From NCBI GenBank assembly GCA_030652635.1, contig JAUSPW010000635.1:1-9435 (forward strand): a DNA stretch of 9,435 nucleotides, read 5' to 3'. The DNA is from Pseudohongiella sp. GTDB taxonomy: Bacteria > Pseudomonadota > Gammaproteobacteria > Pseudomonadales > Pseudohongiellaceae. The notes beneath the pieces are model-generated. The model did not search any database. It worked only from the letters and a program-made list of their open reading frames with translations, and was not told the DNA's origin. Both the position numbers and the translations under genes were made by a program. Positions 1 through 6,682 of this stretch are shown here, piece after piece (within the stretch, counting starts at the first letter, position 1; every line of letters begins with the position of its first letter).

Positions 1-468
1 GACGTTATCGGCCGTACGAATCAGTCTTGCCGTGACAAAAATATTATCGTCCGCAACTGCATAGGTGCCGACCAGCACCACCGGTGCATTGTGCTCGGTG
101 CTCAAATCGGCAACTTCGCGTGATAACAGGAACTCACCTTCACGACTGTCAATATAGACACTGTTACGCATCAGCATTTCAACAAAGGAGTACCCCTGAA
201 TCACAAAGGAGGACACCAGTTGCTGGGATGCCATGCGGCCAAAGGTGGATGATGAGGTCAAATTATTCACATCCGCAAAGCTTGCCGCAATCATGCGGCT
301 ATTGGGCTGCAAATCAGCGCCTGCCATGCGTACCAGATAACGTGCCGCGTCATGGTGACTGGCAATCATCCGGTTGTTGGGACCAGGGATGCGATCGGAG
401 GCGCAGGCACTGAGCAGTAGCAACAACGCAATCAGGGCAGAGCCTTTTCGCAGCATCAGGTTAATCAT
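1..468 (-). CDS. flgO: FlgO-family outer-membrane lipoprotein (3' end cut by window edge)
   Basis: The 156 visible codons start at ATG 468 and run off the left edge. The N-terminus is a lipoprotein signal: a basic start (LRKG), a leucine-rich core and the lipobox LLSAC, with the modified Cys at about residue 22. The mature part matches the FlgO domain pattern: an ASFADVNNL segment, then SSTFGRMASQQL, GYSFVEM, GEFLLSREVADL and a VVLVGTYAVADDNIFVTARL strand near the visible end. FlgO proteins are outer-membrane lipoproteins that affect flagellar stability and motility in Vibrio and relatives. The start lies 2 bases after the stop of the upstream lipoprotein gene and has a GGAG at 479-482, so the two are probably co-transcribed. 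The family call rests on remembered motif similarity. The flagellar role is inferred from the family and from a FliA-like promoter upstream of the pair. Confidence 0.85.
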   Translation of the reverse strand, partial: MINLMLRKGSALIALLLLLSACASDRIPGPNNRMIASHHDAARYLVRMAGADLQPNSRMIAASFADVNNLTSSSTFGRMASQQLVSSFVIQGYSFVEMLMRNSVYIDSREGEFLLSREVADLSTEHNAPVVLVGTYAVADDNIFVTARLIRTADNV

Positions 469-470
469 GA

Positions 471-1169
471 TTATTGTGCTCCGGTATTAACAGATGAATT
501 GCCGGAGACCACCTGGAAGGCACGTCCGCCACCGGTGAAGTTATGTTGATCTTCATCCATAAAATAGTAGACACGTGAATCGGCGGCCAGCAGACGCACG
601 CCATCATGCACACGGCTGTTGATCAGCACTTCGGTGATAGAACTACTTGTGTCACGCCAGAACAGACTGACCATTTCCATACCCAACGCCAGTGGAATGG
701 CGGCGAGGCCCTGATTATTCCAGTTGCCAACACTGTACCCTATGGCGCCGATCGCAAACGCGGCCGATGCAACACCGGGACGTGGCAACAGGGTTTCACG
801 TTCGGTATGGCGGATGACCTGAACATCGTAGTCTATCTGGTACACCGCGCTGCCCGGATTCACCGCCAGTTGCAGACCATTAGAGACCAGATGAGAGGTC
901 AGCATATTACGGTAAGCCTGTTCAAACGGGCTGTGTGTGTTGCTGGCCTGAGGCAAACCAACCAGCGATGAGGCGGGGATCAACTGCCAGATGGCGGCCG
1001 CTTCGTTGGCGGCCAGTGCGTCCCAGTGCGCTGCTGAGCGCAACACCAATTGCTCGCTTGCCGGAAACATCACCGCACGCGGTTGGGGGTTGTATCCACT
1101 CTGGCATGCGGCCAGGGTGCCAAGTACCAGGGCGCTTGATAAAAGCACTTTAACAAGTCTTGATGTCAT
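471..1169 (-). CDS. Lipoprotein of unknown function, partner of FlgO
   Basis: This 232-residue protein has a clear lipoprotein signal ending in LGTLAAC, with the lipidated Cys at residue 22. I do not recognise a named domain. Visible features are a strand-rich region with an IDYDVQVI segment (about 112-119), a small-residue-rich hydrophobic stretch (about 132-170: GVASAAFAIGAIGYSVG, then LAAIPLALGMEMVSLFW) that could be membrane-associated, and a C-terminal ITEVLINSRVHDG...DSRVYYFMDEDQHNF block that looks like a paired beta structure. The start at ATG 1169 has AAGGA at 1177-1181, 7 bases upstream. It is the first gene after the promoter region at 1222-1250 and ends 2 bases before flgO. The context suggests an outer-membrane or periplasmic accessory of the flagellum, but the sequence itself does not prove this. 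Confidence 0.85.
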   Translation of the reverse strand: MTSRLVKVLLSSALVLGTLAACQSGYNPQPRAVMFPASEQLVLRSAAHWDALAANEAAAIWQLIPASSLVGLPQASNTHSPFEQAYRNMLTSHLVSNGLQLAVNPGSAVYQIDYDVQVIRHTERETLLPRPGVASAAFAIGAIGYSVGNWNNQGLAAIPLALGMEMVSLFWRDTSSSITEVLINSRVHDGVRLLAADSRVYYFMDEDQHNFTGGGRAFQVVSGNSSVNTGAQ

Positions 1170-1197
1170 TGATGAATCCTTGTTGTTTGATCTTCTG

Positions 1198-1212
1198 ACA
1201 GCCAGTAGCTGT
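1198..1212. promoter_or_regulatory. Inverted repeat ACAGC-N5-GCTGT in the leader of the lipoprotein operon
   Basis: Perfect 5-base arms separated by CAGTA lie just downstream of the predicted transcription start (about 1215) and upstream of the SD site at 1177-1181. This is a plausible operator or small leader hairpin. The arms are short, so chance cannot be excluded. Confidence 0.25.
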
Positions 1213-1221
1213 GTTGAACAG

Positions 1222-1250
1222 ATTATATCGGCGCGCGCGCCAGAATTTTA
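1222..1250 (-). promoter_or_regulatory. Putative sigma-28 (FliA)-like promoter of the lipoprotein-flgO operon
   Basis: Read on the minus strand, TAAA (1250-1247) is followed by 14 bases and GCCGATAT (1232-1225). The FliA consensus is TAAA-N15-GCCGATAA, so this is one base short in the spacer and differs at the last base. The same place contains a perfect sigma-70 -10 box TATAAT (1227-1222), but no TTGACA-like -35 lies 16-18 bases upstream. Transcription would start near 1215, giving a leader of about 46 bases before ATG 1169. A flagellar sigma factor would suit a downstream flgO. Promoter use by FliA, by sigma-70 or by both is inference. Confidence 0.5.
1230..1241. repeat. 12-base perfect GC palindrome inside the promoter
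   Basis: GGCGCGCGCGCC is a perfect inverted repeat of alternating G and C. It fills most of the spacer between the -35 and -10 regions of the putative promoter and overlaps the GCCG of the FliA-like -10 element. It could be a repressor site, an unusual DNA-structure element, or chance in a GC-rich stretch. Confidence 0.4.
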
Positions 1251-1290
1251 CTTAAACCTTGCAAACATACCCTGAATATTCCCCTCATTT

Positions 1291-2520
1291 TTAGCCAAAA
1301 AACCAATAACTGGCCAGAATGGCTGCGGTAATGCCTGCAAAGTCTGCAAAAAGTCCGCAGGCAATGGCATGACGGGTTTTACGAATGCCAACACTGCCAA
1401 AATAAACCGCCAGCACATAAAACGTGGTTTCAGTGCTGCCTTGTATGGTGGCGGCTGTTCGGGCAGCAAAAGAGTCTACGCCATGGGTTGCCATGGTTTC
1501 CAGCAACATGGCGCGCGCCCCACTGCCACTGAGTGGTTTCATCAACGCGGTTGGCAGTGCGTCAACAAACCCGGTATCCACGTGCAAGGCGCCCACTATC
1601 CAACGAATGCCCGACAACAACAGATCCAGGCATCCGCTGGCCCTGAATACGCCGATGGCAACCAACATGGCCAGCAAAAAGGGAATCAGCCGCACAGCCA
1701 CTTCAAACCCTTCTTTGGCACCATCAATAAAGACGCTGTAGCAGTCCAGCTTGCGTTGGATGCCAGATATCAGGAAAAGACACACGGTACTCAGTAATAA
1801 CAAATTGCCGATCAGGGCCGATCGATCGGACAACTGAGCAGATGGCAAACTGACAATCCAGCTCAGAAAAAGCGCCATCAGCACCGCAAAGCCACCAAAC
1901 CAGGCTAGCAGCACCGGATCATGCAGACGAATTTTTTGAATCCAGGCGACCGCCAACAGACCGGCCAGGGTGGAAGCACAGGTCGCCATCAGGATGGGCA
2001 AAAACACAATGGCGGGCTCTGGCGCGCCTTGTTGGGCTCGGTACAAAAAGATGGTCACTGGCAACAGGGTCACTGCAGACGTATTAAGCACCAGAAACAG
2101 AATCTGTGCGTCGGAGGCGGTTTCTTTATCCGGATTCAGACTTTGTAGATCCTGCATTGCCTTCAAGCCCATGGGCGTTGCGGCATTGTCCAGCCCCAAC
2201 ATGTTGGCTGCCAGATTCATGGTGATGGAGCCCATGGCGGGGTGACCAGCGGGAACCTCAGGCATCAAGCGGGTGAATAAAGGCGTGACGGCACGGGCAA
2301 CAATGGCGATCAGGCCACTGTGTTCAGCAATTCTGAACAGACCCAGCCACAAGGCCATCAATCCAATCAGGCCAATCGCGATTTCCACTGAAAGTGAGGC
2401 CATGTCAAACATGCTGGCCATGACGTCATTAAATACGGCGGGATTTTGGCCGGAAAACCATTGCCAGAGCGCTGCGAGAAAGCCAAGCAAGAAAAAACCT
2501 GTCCAAATGATATTGAGCAT
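1291..2520 (-). CDS. SpmA-SpmB fusion: nucleoside-recognition/gate-domain membrane protein
   Basis: This 409-residue polytopic inner-membrane protein carries two gate (nucleoside recognition) domains. The N-terminal half resembles spore maturation protein A, with an N-terminal LNIIWTGFFLLGFL helix and the conserved block NLAANMLGLDNAATPMGL (102-119). The C-terminal half resembles SpmB, with a GAKEGFEVAVRLIPFLLAML segment (267-286), ALPTALMKPLSGSGAR (321-336) and GSTETTFYVLAVYFG (361-375). In Bacillus and Clostridium these are two separate genes needed for spore core dehydration; in non-sporulating Proteobacteria a fused form of unknown transport function is common. The start at ATG 2520 fits the family N-terminus, although its SD site is weak (GAGAG about 13 bases upstream). 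It lies 75 bases after the NIPSNAP gene, with no convincing terminator between them. The substrate is unknown. Confidence 0.9.
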   Translation of the reverse strand: MLNIIWTGFFLLGFLAALWQWFSGQNPAVFNDVMASMFDMASLSVEIAIGLIGLMALWLGLFRIAEHSGLIAIVARAVTPLFTRLMPEVPAGHPAMGSITMNLAANMLGLDNAATPMGLKAMQDLQSLNPDKETASDAQILFLVLNTSAVTLLPVTIFLYRAQQGAPEPAIVFLPILMATCASTLAGLLAVAWIQKIRLHDPVLLAWFGGFAVLMALFLSWIVSLPSAQLSDRSALIGNLLLLSTVCLFLISGIQRKLDCYSVFIDGAKEGFEVAVRLIPFLLAMLVAIGVFRASGCLDLLLSGIRWIVGALHVDTGFVDALPTALMKPLSGSGARAMLLETMATHGVDSFAARTAATIQGSTETTFYVLAVYFGSVGIRKTRHAIACGLFADFAGITAAILASYWFFG

Positions 2521-2595
2521 GGCTGCAAGGCTCTCACGAATGTTGCATTGTCTATCCAGTGCGGGCTGTGCAAAAACAAGCCGCTAGACGGGTGC

Positions 2596-3027
2596 TTATT
2601 TCATCTGCGAGAAGTCGGTGGCTGTCATGTACTTGCGCACTACCGAGTCCAGAATGGCTCCGTCACGGTTGGAGTCTTCGTTAACCTGACGCCACTCCGG
2701 ATCTTGTGAAAACGCGCGCCATGAGGCGGTCGCGGCTTCCATGCTGTCATGCTTGAGCAGGTATATCAGGGTGTCTTGGCGCTCAACCTCGTCGGTCGGC
2801 AACCAGTAACCAATGTTGGTCATGCCATGTTTTTCAAAAATGCGCATGGTGTGGTCACGAAATCGTGCCATCAATTTTTCGAGATTGCCCGGCGTTGCTT
2901 TGTATGTGCGCAGCTCAAAAACCGGACCATCCTGCGCTTGCGCGCTGGCAGGTAACACCGCAACGGCCAAGGTCAGTCCAAGCGTCATGACGGAGGCAAG
3001 CGTCAGGGATTTAATAATTGATTTCAA
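2596..3027 (-). CDS. Secreted NIPSNAP-domain protein
   Basis: The 143-residue protein has an N-terminal Sec signal (basic KSIIKS start, hydrophobic core, probable cleavage after ASAQA at about residue 31). This is followed by a NIPSNAP domain, a ferredoxin-like dimeric alpha/beta fold, at about 36-141. Diagnostic segments are FELRTYKATPGNLEKLMARF (37-56), the helix ending in FEKHGMTNIGYWLP (64-77), LIYLLKHDS (87-95) and SWRAFSQDPEWRQV (102-115). The biochemical role of bacterial NIPSNAP proteins is mostly unknown, and a periplasmic version is likely here. The start is TTG at 3027, chosen because no ATG is near and a perfect TAAGGAG lies 6 bases upstream. A weak promoter candidate lies at 3076-3104. 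Confidence 0.88.
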   Translation of the reverse strand: MKSIIKSLTLASVMTLGLTLAVAVLPASAQAQDGPVFELRTYKATPGNLEKLMARFRDHTMRIFEKHGMTNIGYWLPTDEVERQDTLIYLLKHDSMEAATASWRAFSQDPEWRQVNEDSNRDGAILDSVVRKYMTATDFSQMK

Positions 3028-3033
3028 AATGGG

Positions 3034-3040
3034 CTCCTTA
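3034..3040 (-). promoter_or_regulatory. Strong Shine-Dalgarno TAAGGAG fixing the TTG start
   Basis: TAAGGAG reads on the minus strand at 3040-3034 and ends 6 bases before TTG 3027. The strong match and ideal spacing support initiation at TTG, and the resulting N-terminus is a good signal peptide. Confidence 0.75.
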
Positions 3041-3075
3041 AAGTGGTTTTTGTTGATTTTGTGAGGGCTGTCAGC

Positions 3076-3104
3076 AGCCTAGCAGAAGGCCTGTTTTTCA
3101 ACAA
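3076..3104 (-). promoter_or_regulatory. Possible sigma-70 promoter for the NIPSNAP gene
   Basis: On the minus strand, TTGTTG (3104-3099) is followed by a 17-base spacer and TAGGCT (3081-3076). An extended -10 TGC lies directly before the hexamer. Each hexamer matches consensus at only three positions, so the call rests on the spacing, the extended -10 and the position about 50 bases before the TTG start. Confidence 0.3.
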
Positions 3105-3152
3105 GCTCGGTCCATGTTGTGTCGGCCGGCTAAAATCCGCTTTCGCGTCACG

Positions 3153-3353
3153 TCAATCGCGCCGCTCGCGCTCGGCACTCAACATCAAGTGCCAGGCACC
3201 CACAAATATCAGACTGATAAAACTGATGGCCAGCACAATCACCAGTCGATAGGGAATCGCGATGTACACCCCCCAGATGTAATCCGCCAGCATGGCTGCC
3301 GCATTTACAAAGATCAGTGCAGCAAAAAAGCAGATCCAGATGATTTTTTTCAT
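3153..3353 (-). CDS. Small two-helix membrane protein, unknown function
   Basis: The 66-residue protein has two predicted membrane helices, about 5-24 (IWICFFAALIFVNAAAMLAD) and 34-57. They are joined by a short loop with aromatic residues, YIWGVYIAIPYR. The C-terminus is charged (SAERERRD) and the N-terminus begins MKK, so both ends are probably cytoplasmic. I do not recognise a family. Support for a real gene comes from an AGGA at 3363-3366 (9 bases before ATG 3353), the clean hydrophobic pattern and the lack of a better gene on either strand. It lies 56 bases after the FG-GAP operon and could be its last cistron or have its own promoter. A 13-base palindrome sits in that gap. Confidence 0.7.
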   Translation of the reverse strand: MKKIIWICFFAALIFVNAAAMLADYIWGVYIAIPYRLVIVLAISFISLIFVGAWHLMLSAERERRD

Positions 3354-3386
3354 GATCGAAGTTCCTGTTGAACGTGCGGATCAGTG

Positions 3387-3399
3387 AAACAGTCTGTTT
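3387..3399. promoter_or_regulatory. 13-base palindrome AAACAG-T-CTGTTT in the intergenic gap
   Basis: A perfect inverted repeat with a single central base lies between the stop of the upstream FG-GAP gene (3410) and the start of the small membrane protein (3353). It is AT-rich and has no following T run on either strand, so it resembles a regulator binding site more than a terminator. No regulator can be named. Confidence 0.3.
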
Positions 3400-3409
3400 T
3401 AGAGCACTT

Positions 3410-5131
3410 TCAGTCTGACAGGTATAACACACCCTTGATGGATGACGGGTCGCGGCTGATAAACACAAAGATGTCGTCAACGCCGTTATTGTTGAGGTCG
3501 GTTGCCACCAGGTCGCCGCGCGGCGCTGCGTCCGGTAGTGGAATACGCAGGTTAGGTTCGCGCACACGCACCTCATTCACCTCGGCATTCACCTCGATGT
3601 TAAAGGCGTCCACGATGCGGCGCAGATCAATCTCGTAGCTGTCCAGGCCACGGCGATAACCCAGCGATGCCAGAAAGCGATCGTCGGGCGGAGGCGGTTC
3701 CTGCGCCACTGCCTGATAAAACACTTCAAGCTGATTGTTTGCCAGCACCAACAGGTCATCCATGGCTGCTTGGGCACTGGCGGCATCCGGCAACACTTGT
3801 GCGCGGGTAAAGGGAATCACCGGCTCCATGCTGCGCGCGCGATCGCGCGATTCCTGCACCGAACCTATCATTCTGACCACGGAGGGAAAGCGCATGGCGA
3901 CGGTGATACGCCGCGATGGGCGCCGGGCAAACTGATTGCCTTCATTCGGGTACACAAAGGCTTCCATATTGATGGTGCCGGAAACCGCCAGCCACAGGAA
4001 CAGATCGCCGATGGACACCTGATCAACGCGCCACAACCAGAGGTCCGGGCGTCCGTCGTCGTTTTCGTCGGCAAGGAATACCGACAACACATTGCCGCTG
4101 GACCGCAGTATCTGATCCGGTTGCTGCAGATTGATGGTGCTGGCCTGCGCCGGGCCGGGTTGACCGAGATGCAAGGCAACGCGGCCGCCTTCACGCAGAA
4201 TAAAGTCATCAATGCCGTCGCCATTCATGTCTTCCAGCAATTCTTCGTGGGTCAGGGCCAGCACACCGGTCAGATTGGAAAAATCCAGCTGGTCAAGATC
4301 GAACTCACCCAGACGTTCACGAATGGCTTCTCGGTCGATGGAGTAATTGGGCAGCGTCGGAAAGTAGTCGCCCGTGCGGCTGGCCAGAAACACATCCAGC
4401 CGCGCCTCGGTATCGGAGATCAGATCCGGCAAATCATCGCCGTTAACATCACGCAGGCTGATCTGGGGGATGATCAACGACTGGCCAATTTCACGGTCGA
4501 GTTCCCCGTCGGCTTCCAGTACCACCCGCTGCTGCACCTCGGATTGCACGCTGAGTGGCGGCTGAAAACTGCCATCGGCATTCTGAATCAGCAGATTCAT
4601 CACCCCGGCACCGGGCACCACCAGATCAGGTAAGCCGTCGTTGTTGATGTCCTGATAAAAGTTAAGGGGGTACGCGCCTTTGCCCAAAAAACCGCCCAGA
4701 TTGCTGATGAGCTCCTGTGGCTCAGAAAACGCGCGGTTGTTTATCTGCCATTGCAGCACACGTTGCCCATCAATCAGTGCAATCAACGCTGGCAACGGCC
4801 GACTCCCGGCCACTGCGCCTGCAGCATCCGGTATGTCCCAGCCGGCGGCCTGACCCGGCAAGGTCAATACCGAATCGGGCTGCGCAAAATCAAACGCCGG
4901 CGCCGTGCCGCGCTGGAAATACACACTGAGGGTGTAGTCCTGAATAGCCAGCAGGTCCTGCAGGCCATCCCCATCCAGATCCTTCACCCGCAGGTTGCTG
5001 GTGTCCGGATGCAAGGTAAACGGAATAGGTGTGTAGCTGGCTACTTGTGGTGTTTGTGCCGCGGCCACAGCGCTTGTCATCGCCAACAAGACAGGACCAA
5101 TCACACTAAAAGATGTTTTAAACAGGTTCAT
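3410..5131 (-). CDS. Secreted FG-GAP/VCBS-type repeat protein (second of a tandem pair)
   Basis: This 573-residue protein has a Sec signal peptide (about 1-25, ending AVAAA|QT; no lipobox). Six calcium-loop motifs of the FG-GAP/VCBS type follow: DLDGDGLQD (51-59), DINNDGLPD (161-169), DVNGDDLPD (228-236), DMNGDGIDD (301-309), DENDDGRPD (355-363) and DLNNNGVDD (545-553). Each precedes a hydrophobic strand. Such repeats fold as beta-propeller blades in integrin-like and bacterial surface proteins. The long stretch 364-544 lacks the motif and contains a proline-rich patch, EPPPPDD (478-484). The start codon overlaps the stop of the previous FG-GAP gene (ATGA at 5128-5131) and no strong SD site is visible, so translation is probably coupled. 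The mature protein is likely periplasmic or extracellular. Its ligand is unknown. It is distantly similar in layout to the preceding gene product. Confidence 0.88.
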   Translation of the reverse strand: MNLFKTSFSVIGPVLLAMTSAVAAAQTPQVASYTPIPFTLHPDTSNLRVKDLDGDGLQDLLAIQDYTLSVYFQRGTAPAFDFAQPDSVLTLPGQAAGWDIPDAAGAVAGSRPLPALIALIDGQRVLQWQINNRAFSEPQELISNLGGFLGKGAYPLNFYQDINNDGLPDLVVPGAGVMNLLIQNADGSFQPPLSVQSEVQQRVVLEADGELDREIGQSLIIPQISLRDVNGDDLPDLISDTEARLDVFLASRTGDYFPTLPNYSIDREAIRERLGEFDLDQLDFSNLTGVLALTHEELLEDMNGDGIDDFILREGGRVALHLGQPGPAQASTINLQQPDQILRSSGNVLSVFLADENDDGRPDLWLWRVDQVSIGDLFLWLAVSGTINMEAFVYPNEGNQFARRPSRRITVAMRFPSVVRMIGSVQESRDRARSMEPVIPFTRAQVLPDAASAQAAMDDLLVLANNQLEVFYQAVAQEPPPPDDRFLASLGYRRGLDSYEIDLRRIVDAFNIEVNAEVNEVRVREPNLRIPLPDAAPRGDLVATDLNNNGVDDIFVFISRDPSSIKGVLYLSD

Positions 5132-6681
5132 GGTGCAGACACCAGCACAGTCACGGTATTGGAATGATCCAGAATCAAATCGGGGCGTCCATCGTTGTTC
5201 ATATCTTTGACGCTGAAGCGCGCGATGCTGCGCGTGGGCACGTATTGCCAGAACGGCTGATTCTCAAACTGCAGGCTGCTGTTGATGCGTTTGGCGGCCA
5301 ATGCGCCTTCCGGCGTGACGTGCAAGGCATCGATGCGACCGTCGTTATCCAGATCGGCATCCAGCACAATCGGGCTGGACAACCCGCGGACAGTGCTGGC
5401 GGAGAATCTCTCTTCCAACAAAAAGTCCGGGCGATTATTAAACAGGGCGGGTCCGGACGCGGTGTGATTAAACAACAGCAGGCTGCGCACAATGCTGGCA
5501 TCGCGGATCGCGGCCACCACGGGGATGGTGTAGTAACTGATGCTGAGTTGCGGTTTGTTGCCGGTGATCGGGGTCACGGCCACACGCAGGTCATATCCGG
5601 AAAAACGCATCACCTGATCGGCCTGCGCAAAATTGAACGAACCGCCGGCATTGGTGTAAAACGACACTGTCCAACTGCTGCCGTCCTCTACCAGACGGAC
5701 AATATCGCTGAGTCCGTCGCCGTTGACGTCCATCATCAAAAAGTCGCCGCGCATCTCAACCGGCGCCTGCCAATCGGGGCGTTCCGCAAAACTGCCGTCG
5801 GCGTTCATCGCCAGAATATTGATCTGGCCTTGAATATCGTTGCCAATATTCAGATAAATCAGATCGTGACTGCCCGCTGCGCTCAGCGGTGCCATCACCG
5901 CCGGTGGCATCCAGTTGCGGATATCCAGAATGGCTTCAGACTGCGTTGTGCCCACTTGTAAAAAGTCTTCAAACAGCGAGCCTGAGCGCAGTTGCACGTC
6001 AACCAGCAATCCGTCCTGTGCATTAAACGAGATATTGGTGGAGAAACGCCCAGTGGGCGGCGGCAAATCACTGTCATCAATCTCTGTATTGACGGTGCTG
6101 AATTGATGGCGCAGGGTGAATTGCTCGTCAGGCCCACCGGTAAACCAACCGTAGTCGTCCACACCGGGCAACAACAAATCCACAAACCCGTCACCGGTGG
6201 CATCAACAGGGGCACTTAAAAAACGTGTGACTTGCGGATTGGGCACGGCTGATGACAACGGCCAGTCAAACAGGCGGCGCAGATTGCCGCTATAGCCGGA
6301 TATTGCGCTGCTCAGACTGAACCCCGTGCTGCCGGTGAACAACAACAGTTCTGTCCCGGGCTCGGGTCGCACGTTAGCCAGTGCCACCGCCACAATTTCG
6401 GAGCGGATATCCACAATACGTGAGGCTTGTGCCGGAAAACGCTGATCGGTCTGTTGCAGGTAGATATGCAACTGACGGCTGGCATCGGCTGACCAGAAGG
6501 GCACAATCACGTCCTGCAGGCCATCGCCATCCATGTCGGCAATCTGCACATCTTGCGGCCATTCCGGGCGCGGCAGTTCGGTTGCAACATAGTTGATGCC
6601 GGCCACCTGCGCATGGCTGTCCATGACCAACACCAGTGTGCTGGTCGCCAATAACAAACGTCTGAGGCGGGATGACAGCAT
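5128..6681 (-). CDS. Secreted FG-GAP/VCBS-type repeat protein (first of a tandem pair)
   Basis: I place the start at ATG 6681, giving 517 residues. AGAGGA (6692-6687) lies 5 bases upstream, and the product then begins with a proper signal peptide, MLSSRLRR followed by a hydrophobic core, with cleavage near DSHA|Q (about 24). An upstream ATG at 6711 would add 10 residues and overlap the PDZ gene; it is less likely. Five FG-GAP calcium-loop motifs are visible: DMDGDGLQD (49-57), DATGDGFVD (160-168), DVNGDGLSD (318-326), DLDNDGRID (443-451) and DMNNDGRPD (493-501). Blade sequences such as NADGSF (293-298) and FNFAQADQV (349-357) also occur in similar form in the next gene's product. The start follows the PDZ gene stop by 1 base, and the stop overlaps the next start. 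The protein is probably a periplasmic or surface beta-propeller of unknown ligand. Confidence 0.88.
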   Translation of the reverse strand: MLSSRLRRLLLATSTLVLVMDSHAQVAGINYVATELPRPEWPQDVQIADMDGDGLQDVIVPFWSADASRQLHIYLQQTDQRFPAQASRIVDIRSEIVAVALANVRPEPGTELLLFTGSTGFSLSSAISGYSGNLRRLFDWPLSSAVPNPQVTRFLSAPVDATGDGFVDLLLPGVDDYGWFTGGPDEQFTLRHQFSTVNTEIDDSDLPPPTGRFSTNISFNAQDGLLVDVQLRSGSLFEDFLQVGTTQSEAILDIRNWMPPAVMAPLSAAGSHDLIYLNIGNDIQGQINILAMNADGSFAERPDWQAPVEMRGDFLMMDVNGDGLSDIVRLVEDGSSWTVSFYTNAGGSFNFAQADQVMRFSGYDLRVAVTPITGNKPQLSISYYTIPVVAAIRDASIVRSLLLFNHTASGPALFNNRPDFLLEERFSASTVRGLSSPIVLDADLDNDGRIDALHVTPEGALAAKRINSSLQFENQPFWQYVPTRSIARFSVKDMNNDGRPDLILDHSNTVTVLVSAP

Positions 6682-6682
6682 G

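Noticed and set aside
2570..2595. Possible terminator after the NIPSNAP gene (CCG-TCTAG-CGG followed by TTGTTTTT, minus strand)
   Set aside because: The T-rich tail is suggestive, but the stem is only three base pairs and is not adjacent to the T run, so it is too weak to call.
2521..2595. Promoter for the SpmAB gene (TTGCAC with GACAAT or TAGACA)
   Set aside because: No pairing gives both acceptable hexamers and a 16-18-base spacer, so the gene may be read from the NIPSNAP promoter.
3126..3150. Possible terminator after the small membrane gene (CGC-GAAA-GCG then GATTTT, minus strand)
   Set aside because: A GNRA-type loop on a three-base-pair stem with only four T residues is below what an intrinsic terminator needs.
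3148..3576. Minus-strand 142-codon frame overlapping the small membrane gene and the end of the FG-GAP gene
   Set aside because: It overlaps two better candidates in another frame, is Cys- and Thr-rich without structure, and has no good ribosome binding site.
3770..4633. Plus-strand open frame of 287 codons inside the 573-residue FG-GAP gene
   Set aside because: It lies wholly antisense to a gene with a signal peptide and six calcium-loop motifs. Its translation is rich in His, Gln and Arg without any domain pattern, so it is a codon-bias shadow.
5164..5961. Plus-strand open frame of 265 codons inside the 517-residue FG-GAP gene
   Set aside because: Same reasoning: it is antisense to a well-supported gene, and the apparent repeats in its translation are the reverse complement of the DxDGDG codons.
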